Shown here: piece by piece, positions 17,492-25,236 of the stretch | How positions within the stretch are numbered: position 1 is the first letter of the stretch | How the letters are laid out: the number at the start of each line of letters is the position of its first letter | Source: Acetobacter nitrogenifigens DSM 23921 = NBRC 105050 | GTDB lineage: Bacteria > Pseudomonadota > Alphaproteobacteria > Acetobacterales > Acetobacteraceae | Reading direction: 5' to 3' | DNA length: 64,000 nucleotides | Assembly (NCBI RefSeq): GCF_000429165.1 | Contig: NZ_AUBI01000006.1 | Span: forward strand, 1 to 64,000 | Notes under the pieces: model-generated | What the model saw: only the letters and a program-made list of their open reading frames with translations | What the model was told of the DNA's origin: nothing | Database searches by the model: none | Program-made: the position numbers and the translations under genes

Positions 17492-17887
17492 ATGAGCAAA
17501 GCGTTCATTGCAGCGGTGCTGCAGGACTCCTTCGGGAGCACGGGAGTCGCCGCGCAGAAGGCGGCTGAAGATTTGATCGATGCGATCGTCGGCGAGTTGC
17601 TGTCGACCGGTGGTTTCACGCTGCCGAGCTTCGGCGCGTTCACCGTTCACGACACGCCTGCCCGCAATGCCCTGAATCCCCGCACTGGCGAGCCCGTGAA
17701 GGTGCAGGCTGGCAGCACGGTGCGTTTCAAGGTTTCCCCGGTCCTGCGCAAGACGGTCACCGAAATTCGTAAGAAGCCCGCCGCGAAGAAGAGCGCCGCT
17801 TCAAAGGCCGCCGCGCCCGCGAAAAAGGCCGCCAAGTCCGCCGCCATCGAGAAGGCTCCCGCCGCCGCGCGTCGCGGTCGCAAGTGA
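17492..17887 (+). CDS. HU-family DNA-binding protein with histone H1-like tail
   Basis: The 131-residue protein starts at the ATG 17492 (GGAG about 14 bases upstream); an in-frame extension to 17408 is not conserved-looking. Residues 1-90 are an HU/IHF fold: the N-terminal helices SKAFIAAVLQDSFG and AEDLIDAIVGELL, then the beta-arm region FGAFTVHDTPARNALNPRTG and VRFKVSPVLRKTV. The last 40 residues are almost only Lys, Ala, Ser, Pro and Arg (KKPAAKKSAASKAAAPAKKA and on), like histone H1 or the tails of some bacterial HU variants. It should compact DNA, with the tail adding non-specific binding. A strong hairpin follows the gene. Confidence 0.87.
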   Translation: MSKAFIAAVLQDSFGSTGVAAQKAAEDLIDAIVGELLSTGGFTLPSFGAFTVHDTPARNALNPRTGEPVKVQAGSTVRFKVSPVLRKTVTEIRKKPAAKKSAASKAAAPAKKAAKSAAIEKAPAAARRGRK

Positions 17888-17929
17888 TCTGACCGACCAG
17901 TCCGGTCGCGCCGGAACTCTTCTGGCGCG

Positions 17930-17955
17930 CATGGCGGCGCGGAAGCGCCGCCATG
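17930..17955 (+). terminator. Hairpin terminator after the HU gene
   Basis: CATGGCGGCGC and GCGCCGCCATG form a perfect 11-bp stem with a GGAA tetraloop. It is followed by CGGTTCTCCTC, so the T tract is weak. It lies 43 bases after the HU stop. A smaller TCCGG/CCGGA stem precedes it at 17900-17914. Confidence 0.65.
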
Positions 17956-18106
17956 CGGTTCTCCTCATTCAAGGAGGAGAAGTGGCGGGTTACCGCCCTG
18001 CATTTTCTAGTTGTACCTGCCCGCAGTAACGAGCAGCCCCGGCGTCCTCGCATACGGGGGGCCCCGTTGCGCTTCCCTTGGCGCCATGAAACAGGCGTAA
18101 GAGCGG

Positions 18107-19354
18107 TTAAAAACCCAGAACCATATCCACTCCAAACGTGAACTGCCCGACATTGCGAAGGTCGTTGAAGGGCGTGGTGCCGTTCAAAGAGCGGTCAAAT
18201 CGAATTTCCGGCCTTATCTCGAACAGCTTCACGCCATGCCCGGTCTCCGGCCGCCAGGTGGCGCCGAGCGTAAGCGCTCCATACGTCGTCGCCGGCGCAG
18301 ATTGCGTTGCTGCCGATTTGCCGAAAAGTGCGCGCATATAAGCTGTGTCCGACAGGAAGCTTGTGACCACCAGTCCGGTGTTGTCGCGAAATATCTCCCC
18401 CCGATAGTTCAGAGTGAGAGTCGGCGTCAGGTGGTAGCTCAGAAAGCTGACAAATCCATATGTGTCGGCGCGCAGGCCTGCATCGTGCATGACGTTCAGC
18501 TCGCCAGTCAGGGTCAACTTGCTGCTGAGCTGATACGTGACGTCGAGGTCGTTCCAGAAGCGTTGCGCCCCGTTGGCGCGCGCGCCCAAAAGGCGAACGG
18601 CATTTTCCGGGCCGATGCGGCCAAGATAGGTCACTGCCAGCTTGCCGCCAGCCAGCCCCGTTCCGGTAAAGCCGAAATATCCCGCCGCCGCGCCGTTGTT
18701 GTCGCCGCCGCCGAACGAAGTCTGGTTGCCTGTGTCCACACCAAACAGAATGTCGAAATGTTTGTTGAGATGAAGTTGGAACATCGCGCCGACATGCTCG
18801 AACGGGGTCGCGAACTCTGTCGTGTAAGCCAGAGAATAGAACGGCCGCGTCGTAGGGTCGAGCGTCTCGATCCCCATCGGGGAGCCTAGAACCCCCGCCT
18901 GCACGTCGAGCCCGCGCCGGGTCAGCCAGGGAAGGTGCGCATCTATATGCGCCTGCGGCAGGATGAACTGATAACGCGAGGGGATCGCCCGGTCCGTGAG
19001 TCCGTCCAGATTGTAATAGCGAGCATCGGAGCCGTAGAGCGCGCGCAGGACAAAACCGAAATCATATCCGCTGGCGCCAGTGTCCACGGCCCGCGCCATC
19101 GTGGCCGTCAGCTGGTTAAGCTGAGCCTGATTGGCGCGATCTCCGATGAACTGACCATAATTGACGCCATTGCCGGGTCGGGCCGGGTTGGCGTTGACGC
19201 CGCCCTCGATCTGGGCCGCGAACGTCACGCTGGAAAGCCAGCCCTGCGCAGTCACGGCTTCAGACGTTGCGCCGTGCGCCGCTGCGGACGCGCCGGCAGC
19301 GGCGCATAGAGCCGCCGCCCGGATCCCGTTCCTCAGGGCGTACGGGGAGATCAG
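18107..19354 (-). CDS. Outer membrane porin-like beta-barrel protein; start codon anomalous
   Basis: The mature protein of about 380 residues is beta-barrel-like and ends in VDMVLGF, a C-terminal aromatic typical of outer-membrane insertion. Segments such as FGVDTGNQTSFGGGDNNGAA and TLTLNYRGEIFRDNTG resemble the outer-membrane beta-barrel/porin BBP2 type often seen in acetic acid bacteria. A signal peptide (ALRNGIRAAALCAAAGASAA) is encoded upstream of the first GTG (19255), so GTG is an unlikely start. No ATG is in frame: an ATG at 19380 encodes MKPLIGRVV but is one base out of frame. The choices are a CTG start at 19354 (preceded by GGAAGGG) or a frameshift. Confidence 0.65.
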   Translation of the reverse strand: MISPYALRNGIRAAALCAAAGASAAAHGATSEAVTAQGWLSSVTFAAQIEGGVNANPARPGNGVNYGQFIGDRANQAQLNQLTATMARAVDTGASGYDFGFVLRALYGSDARYYNLDGLTDRAIPSRYQFILPQAHIDAHLPWLTRRGLDVQAGVLGSPMGIETLDPTTRPFYSLAYTTEFATPFEHVGAMFQLHLNKHFDILFGVDTGNQTSFGGGDNNGAAAGYFGFTGTGLAGGKLAVTYLGRIGPENAVRLLGARANGAQRFWNDLDVTYQLSSKLTLTGELNVMHDAGLRADTYGFVSFLSYHLTPTLTLNYRGEIFRDNTGLVVTSFLSDTAYMRALFGKSAATQSAPATTYGALTLGATWRPETGHGVKLFEIRPEIRFDRSLNGTTPFNDLRNVGQFTFGVDMVLGF

Positions 19355-19380
19355 ACGACCCTTCCGATGAGTGGCTTCAT

Positions 19381-19885
19381 GATCGGTTCTCCGGCTTGTA
19401 AGCGTTACGCACTGCCCGTGCGCGGGTTGCGTCCCGTAAACATGCGGCTTGAGAGTGGTTCATTCTTTCCTGATGGATGAAAACGAGTATCGAGAAAGAA
19501 TAAGGCAAATTATAGAAGACGACGCAAGAAAGCGTAGTGTATGACTGCGTTACGAAATCCAGTCCGTATTCAGAGCGATTTTTTCGAATACGAAATCTAT
19601 AGAAAAAATATCCGGATCAAACCATCTTTTCCCCACGACGCATCGGTTTCTTCTGCGCCGGAGTTCCGTGACGTAGCGTCCGCCAAGCAAATCCCGTCTT
19701 GCAGACCACCTCTCGCGCACGAACGACGACCGGGCGCGTCATGCACGCTGCAGGTGCCTGTCCCGATGAAATGGCATTCTCCGCCCCGCCGCAACTTCAA
19801 CAAACCGGGCGCACCCGATAGTATCGACATCGAAAGTAACGCGACGCCCCGCAAAGGGACGACCGCCGGAAAGGAGACGCACGAC
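19381..19885. other. Intergenic region between porin and aldolase genes
   Basis: These 505 bases lie between divergent genes. The plus-strand frame of the aldolase stays open back to 19541, but nothing before 19886 looks like the family, and a good ribosome site (AAGGAG at 19871) marks the later start. An AT-rich part at 19480-19630 is the likely promoter zone. Confidence 0.4.
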
Positions 19886-20623
19886 ATGGACGCCGGAACG
19901 ACCGAACAGAGCCTTCGCGAAGATCTGGCCGCCGCATATCGTCTGATCGCCCATTTCGGCATGACCGACCTTGTCTATACGCACCTGTCCGTGCGCCTGC
20001 CGGGGGACGCCAACCGGTTTCTGGTCAACCCCTACGGCTTCCTGTTCGAGGAAATCACCGCCAGTTCGCTCGTCATCGTCGACGCCGATGGACAGCCCGC
20101 GCAGAAGACCAGCCACGACGTCAACCCGGCGGGCTTCGTCATCCACTCCGCCATTCATCGCGAACACCACGACGCCGCCTGCGTCATGCACACCCATACG
20201 CTGGCGGGCATGGTGATCGCAGCGCAGGAGGGCGGCATCCTGCCGCTCAACCAGATCAGCATCGAGTTCTGTCGGGACGTCGCCTTCCACAGCTATGAAG
20301 GCGTGGCTGCCGACGACAACCTGAGCGAGCGGGAACGGCTGGTGCGCGACCTCGGCACGTGCAAGTCCATGATCCTCGCCAACCACGGCCTTCTGACCGT
20401 CGGCGCCACGGTCGCGGAGGCGTTCTACCGCATGTATTACCTTGAGCAAGCGTGTCGCATCCAGGTCGCGGCGCAGTCTACCGGCGCGAAATTGATCACG
20501 CCTTCCCCCGCCATGGTCGATCGCACCTTCGCGCAGTTCCAGAAAGAGGAGAACGTGGGAATGCTGGTGTGGACGGCGTTGAAGCGGAAGCTGGACCGGG
20601 AGCAGCCGGGGTATCGGGAGTAG
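19886..20623 (+). CDS. Class II aldolase/adducin family protein
   Basis: The protein is 245 residues from the ATG at 19886. Metal-binding histidines are H102 and H104 in VMHTHT, with a third in ILANHG (H169). VYTHLSVRLPG near the N-terminus and NPYGFLFEEI match the class II aldolase/adducin fold. Such proteins are zinc aldolases or epimerases acting on sugar phosphates (fuculose- or ribulose-phosphate), but this branch is large and often of unknown substrate. The gene is alone; only 55 bases separate it from the downstream muramidase gene, whose composition differs. Confidence 0.83.
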   Translation: MDAGTTEQSLREDLAAAYRLIAHFGMTDLVYTHLSVRLPGDANRFLVNPYGFLFEEITASSLVIVDADGQPAQKTSHDVNPAGFVIHSAIHREHHDAACVMHTHTLAGMVIAAQEGGILPLNQISIEFCRDVAFHSYEGVAADDNLSERERLVRDLGTCKSMILANHGLLTVGATVAEAFYRMYYLEQACRIQVAAQSTGAKLITPSPAMVDRTFAQFQKEENVGMLVWTALKRKLDREQPGYRE

Positions 20624-20678
20624 AATAAAGCCTAAGATTTGGGCTAAAAGTGCTTCCGCGAGAGGACGGTAGCACACG

Positions 20679-21800
20679 ATGGCCATTCAAAACAAAACGA
20701 CGCCTCGTCCATATGTCCCTGTTGACGTCGCATGGAAAGCGGCGGACGAACGGGTCACGATACTGGACGATCGTATAGACATTGAAGACGATGCTGTATT
20801 CGTTTGGCTTAAAGCTCATCTCGTTCACGCCCATGGTCACGGGTTAACTAAGACGGTTATTGGAACGGGGCTTTTGCCACCAGCGTGGCGAGCGGTGACT
20901 CGGCGCTTTTCATCGCCTGTCGATGTTCAACACTTCATAAACGATCTTGGGCTTCGCGCTGATACAGTTCTTTCACTTCAAGCTATTTACAGGCAATTGA
21001 CTCCCGCATCTGGTCCTGTTGATCGTGCTGCCCTCCTAAAGGCAGTAGGGGATGCTATTACGTGCGGACAAGCTTGGGTTTTGGAGGCTCGCCGCATGAA
21101 AAGCAGATTCTCAACGAAGACGAGTGAACAAGCTTTTGCTTTCATTAATCCGAAATTAGGTACGAATATAAACTTTCAGTTCATAGCGAGGGCTGAAGGC
21201 GATCAGTGGCTACGGGGTTATGTGCCTATGCAGCACGGAGTCGTCATTGGCCACAGCGGTATGACGGTTGCATCAGGTTTCGATTTAGGTCAATGGACCG
21301 TTGGTGATATGAAGAAGCAGGGTTTATCAGGACCTCTGCTAGAAAAAATACAACCATTTGCAAATCATAAAATGTTTGGAATGACAAAAGCGCAAGTGGT
21401 GGCTTTAATCGCTACGCTCGGTCCGGTTCCTGTTCTCACCAAGGATGAGGCCGATATTTGCGATATGATTATTTTCACCTCTATAACCAATACCGCAAAA
21501 ATATCGTGGGACACTCAAGCTAAAAATAAAAATGGAGTGCCGCTATTCGCAGCGCTGCCTCAAGGTTGGCAAACTGTTTGGGTATCGAGATTCTACCAAG
21601 AGGGAGGAAGTCCCAAATTTTCGAGCGCCATTAATTTCAGGAGCAACGCATTGGCAGGTAATTGGCAGGATGCAATTGATGCACTCAACTCCTATACGAA
21701 ATACCGGGACAGAATTACCTCGGAAATAAATTTCCTCAAACAGCAAATTCCGCCAAATATTCATGAAAGTGATAATAGAGAAAATTTACAAGCAAACTGA
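20679..21800 (+). CDS. Pesticin-type muramidase with unknown N-terminal domain (candidate secreted toxin)
   Basis: Of the 373 residues, about 165-355 resemble the pesticin C-terminal/T4-lysozyme-like muramidase fold that cleaves peptidoglycan. Visible are E173 in ARAEGDQW, GYVPMQHGVVIGHSG, and GMTVASGFDLGQW with T196 and D202, fitting the Glu-Thr-Asp catalytic set of pesticin. Residues 1-165 match nothing I recognise; they hold AHLVHAHGHG and a helical segment, and could be a delivery or receptor-binding part. There is no signal peptide or transmembrane helix, so export needs a dedicated route (for example type VI secretion) or lysis. The next gene, 29 bases on, encodes an exported LprI-domain protein. 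Base composition is lower in GC than the neighbours, which suggests transfer. The molecular call is fairly firm; the toxin role is inference. Confidence 0.75.
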   Translation: MAIQNKTTPRPYVPVDVAWKAADERVTILDDRIDIEDDAVFVWLKAHLVHAHGHGLTKTVIGTGLLPPAWRAVTRRFSSPVDVQHFINDLGLRADTVLSLQAIYRQLTPASGPVDRAALLKAVGDAITCGQAWVLEARRMKSRFSTKTSEQAFAFINPKLGTNINFQFIARAEGDQWLRGYVPMQHGVVIGHSGMTVASGFDLGQWTVGDMKKQGLSGPLLEKIQPFANHKMFGMTKAQVVALIATLGPVPVLTKDEADICDMIIFTSITNTAKISWDTQAKNKNGVPLFAALPQGWQTVWVSRFYQEGGSPKFSSAINFRSNALAGNWQDAIDALNSYTKYRDRITSEINFLKQQIPPNIHESDNRENLQAN

Positions 21801-21829
21801 AGACTTTCACAAAAAAAATTGAGGAAGCA

Positions 21830-22627
21830 ATGTCTGGTATTCGTGAAAACATGTCCGTATCCATGTTGGCCTCTGGAATAATGATGTTTCTTTGGAGCGT
21901 TTCGGCGTGGGCAATCAATTGTTCAAAAGCATCAAGTTCTGTAGAAAAAAAAATCTGCGAAAATTCGGATTTGATGAAAAAAGATAAAGAAATTTCCGAT
22001 AATTATCAAACTCTTTTGAAAATGTCCTCGTCAAAAATAGCAGATGCCCTGCGCGCCCAGCAACGGCGTTGGGTGCAAGGGCGTGACGTCCAGTGCCGTC
22101 AGAACGCCACAGCTACCTGTTTGATGCCCCTTTATAACAATCGCCTAGATGAATTGACCGCCATGCTTAGTTCGGCCGGCACACAAGAAGACGGCTTGCT
22201 TGATACATTGAACCCTACGATCCTTCGTGGTCATTGGGTGGTGGAGCCATTGCAACGAAAAACAAGAGAACGCGACACCTCCTCGGAAGATGAAATCGAG
22301 CAACTGTCGAAACAACATCTTCCGAAAGCGGGAGATCAGATTACAGCGACACCTGAGGGGCTATGCGTCGGCGATAACCCATGTGAGGCCGTAAGCTGGT
22401 CGAAATCGACAGTCGGATCATTGATAGGAGCTGGTCGATATGAGGAGGACTTTCATCTGCGTCCTGAGCAAGATGTTTACTCCGGGCGCGTATTCGGAAA
22501 GTGGAGCTTGCCGATCATACTCGTTCCAGAATCAAACGGCGACATGCAAGCTATCGCCGCTATCTGTGCAACAGGAGGAGAACCCTGCTGGAACAGTTTC
22601 CAGCCATGGCGTACGAAAATAAAGTAA
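21830..22627 (+). CDS. Exported LprI (DUF1311)-domain protein, candidate immunity protein
   Basis: The protein has 265 residues, with GAGG five bases before the ATG. A signal peptide (MLASGIMMFLWSVSAWA) ends near residue 28, so it acts in the periplasm. Residues 31-110 are an LprI N-terminal domain: C31, C43, C89 and C97 in the pattern C-SKA-SVEKKIC...ALRAQQRRWVQGRDVQC...C, then LYNNRLDEL. LprI of Mycobacterium inhibits lysozyme. The C-terminal half, with further cysteine pairs (LCVGDNPC; ICATGGEPC), is unfamiliar. Placed 29 bases after a muramidase gene, it is well suited to protect the producer's own wall. Family membership is solid; immunity is inferred from location and known LprI activity. 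Confidence 0.77.
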   Translation: MSGIRENMSVSMLASGIMMFLWSVSAWAINCSKASSSVEKKICENSDLMKKDKEISDNYQTLLKMSSSKIADALRAQQRRWVQGRDVQCRQNATATCLMPLYNNRLDELTAMLSSAGTQEDGLLDTLNPTILRGHWVVEPLQRKTRERDTSSEDEIEQLSKQHLPKAGDQITATPEGLCVGDNPCEAVSWSKSTVGSLIGAGRYEEDFHLRPEQDVYSGRVFGKWSLPIILVPESNGDMQAIAAICATGGEPCWNSFQPWRTKIK

Positions 22628-22646
22628 GTCCGGCGCCTCGCCGCTT

Positions 22647-23438
22647 TCACCTCACCCTCCAGCCCCTGTCCCCCCGTTCCGCCTCCCCCCGCAACTCCAA
22701 CTCATCCAGCATAGCCCCCAACATTTCCGCCGACGCCCGGCGCAGCTTGTCCGGCATCGCGCCGTAAAGTTCGTCGCGCAACGCCTCCTCGCTGCGCCAG
22801 TCCTGCGTCAGAAGCCCCCGCGTCTGCTGGATCTTGCGCTGGCGTGCGCGGATCAGCCCCTGCACGAATGCTTCCGGTTCGGTGATAGTCGGGCCATGGG
22901 CGCTGAAGATCGCCTCGTACCCGGCAGACAACACCGATTGCAGGCTGTCGAGATAGAGCCGCATGTCGCCATGGGGCGAACGCGGAACAACAGTGGTCGA
23001 CCACCCCATGATATGGTCGCCGGACAGTAACCGCCCGCCCCCGATATCGAGGCACACATGGTCCATCGAATGGCCCGGCGTCTTCACAAGCCGCAGGCCG
23101 GGCGCATGGAACGTATCGACGTCCAACCCGTGCGCGCCGCCATAGACCGTGGCGCCGCTCATCCGCGCGAGGGTCGCGGCCCCGGCCTCGTGGTCGTGAT
23201 GCCAGTGCGTGACGAAGATGGCGGGCGTCCCTCCGCCGCAGGCGTCGAGCACGGCGCGTAGGTGCTCCGGGTCGTCCGGCCCCGGATCGAGTACCACCTT
23301 TCCCTCCGGCGTGTCGATCAGCCACGTGTTGGTGCCGTGATAGGTCATTGGGCCGGGATTGCGCGCGACGATGCGGATCAGCCCCTCGCTTTCGACGATC
23401 GTGCGACCGTATTCCGGTGTCGGCTCAAGGTATTTCAT
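22647..23438 (-). CDS. MBL-fold metallo-hydrolase (glyoxalase II/LACTB2-like)
   Basis: The protein has 263 residues. The metal motif THWHHDHEAG gives H78, H80, D82 and H83, with later ligands in TPGHSMDH, LSGDHIM and FSAHGP. An N-terminal substrate-side segment, NPGPMTYHGTNTWLI, and a C-terminal helical extension (MPDKLRRASAEMLGAMLDEL) match the LACTB2-like branch of metallo-beta-lactamase-fold hydrolases. The substrate is not predictable (thioesters, RNA or other esters). It converges on the LprI gene with 19 bases between stops. Confidence 0.85.
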   Translation of the reverse strand: MKYLEPTPEYGRTIVESEGLIRIVARNPGPMTYHGTNTWLIDTPEGKVVLDPGPDDPEHLRAVLDACGGGTPAIFVTHWHHDHEAGAATLARMSGATVYGGAHGLDVDTFHAPGLRLVKTPGHSMDHVCLDIGGGRLLSGDHIMGWSTTVVPRSPHGDMRLYLDSLQSVLSAGYEAIFSAHGPTITEPEAFVQGLIRARQRKIQQTRGLLTQDWRSEEALRDELYGAMPDKLRRASAEMLGAMLDELELRGEAERGDRGWRVR

Positions 23439-23648
23439 GGAATTCGCAGGCCTGTTGAAAACGCGCCGCGTTAATTAGGGGCAGGTTTCCGGTTTTGCAT
23501 AGGGTTCGGGCGCGCTGCGGCGTCGCGATCACCAGACGTTGAGGTTGTCGGACTGCGAAAGACGCGCTGCAATATGGCGCAATCGGGGATGCGGACGTTA
23601 CCCTTCCGGTTCGGATCACGAACAGGTTTCATCGTCAGAGGACAGGCA

Positions 23649-24161
<513 letters not shown>

Positions 24162-24330
24162 CGAGAGGCGACGATCCGTCGAACGACAGGTCCGTGCGGC
24201 GGCGTGGCCGCCTGATGAGGCTCGTTGGCGGCGGGTAAGCGCGGAGGGCGAGCCTTCCTCGCCTTTTCGTCTCCGGGCGGCGGCTGTATGGTGCGCCCTC
24301 CTTGCACCCATACCGGAGCTTGCCTGCCCA

Positions 24331-25233
24331 ATGGACCCGGCGTCACCCCGCCTCACCGACAGACCGCTGTCTTTTCAGGATCTGATCCTGACCCTTCACC
24401 GTTTCTGGTCGGAACGAGGTTGCGCCATTCTCCAGCCGTATGACGTGGAGGTCGGCGCGGGCACGCTATCGCCGCACACCACGCTGCGCGCGCTGGGCGA
24501 TACGCCCTGGAAGGCCGCCTATGTGCAGCCCTGCCGCCGTCCGTCCGATGGGCGTTATGGCGAGAACCCGAACCGGTTGCAGCATTATTACCAGTATCAG
24601 GTGTTGCTGAAGCCGACGCCGGAAGAAAGCCAGCAACTGCTGCTCGACAGCTATCGGGCCATCGGCATCGACCCGGACCTGCACGACATCCGTTTCGTCG
24701 AGGACGACTGGGAGAATCCCACGATCGGCGCATGGGGGCTGGGCTGGGAAGTCTGGTGCGACGGCATGGAAGTGACGCAGTTCACCTATTTCCAGCAGGT
24801 GGGCGGCATTCCGGTCACCGTGCCTTCGACCGAACTGACCTACGGGCTGGAGCGTCTGGCCATGTATGTGCAGGGCGTGGAGAACGTCTACGACCTGGAC
24901 TTCAACGGCGCCGGGCTGAAATACGGCGACGTGTTCCTGCGGGCCGAGCGCGAATACTCGCGCCACAACTTTGAATTGGCCGACACCTCCATCCTGCATC
25001 AGCACTTCATCGATGCGGAGAAGCAGTCGGTGGCGCTGGCGGAAGCAGGCGTGGCGCAGCCCGCCTATGACCAGTGCCTGAAGGCCAGCCACCTGTTCAA
25101 TCTGCTCGACGCGCGCGGCGTGATCAGCGTGAGCGAACGCGCGTCCTATATCGGGCGCGTCCGCACTCTTGCGAAACTGTGCTGCGAGACCTGGCTGGCT
25201 GGTGAGTCCGCCCATACGAAGGGCGAGGGCTGA
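24331..25233 (+). CDS. glyQ: Glycyl-tRNA synthetase alpha subunit
   Basis: The protein is 300 residues from the ATG at 24331, the usual length; the open frame continues back to 24064 but overlaps the DUF2938 gene. Conserved blocks include [56 protein letters not shown] and [20 protein letters not shown]. GlyQ carries the class II catalytic core and pairs with GlyS as an alpha2beta2 enzyme that charges tRNA-Gly. GGAG lies about 13 bases upstream. glyS follows after three bases. Confidence 0.97.
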   Translation: MDPASPRLTDRPLSFQDLILTLHRFWSERGCAILQPYDVEVGAGTLSPHTTLRALGDTPWKAAYVQPCRRPSDGRYGENPNRLQHYYQYQVLLKPTPEESQQLLLDSYRAIGIDPDLHDIRFVEDDWENPTIGAWGLGWEVWCDGMEVTQFTYFQQVGGIPVTVPSTELTYGLERLAMYVQGVENVYDLDFNGAGLKYGDVFLRAEREYSRHNFELADTSILHQHFIDAEKQSVALAEAGVAQPAYDQCLKASHLFNLLDARGVISVSERASYIGRVRTLAKLCCETWLAGESAHTKGEG

Positions 25234-25236
25234 GTC

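Noticed and set aside
19541..19885. N-terminal extension of the class II aldolase
   Set aside because: No family similarity and no ribosome site at 19541; AAGGAG precedes the ATG at 19886.
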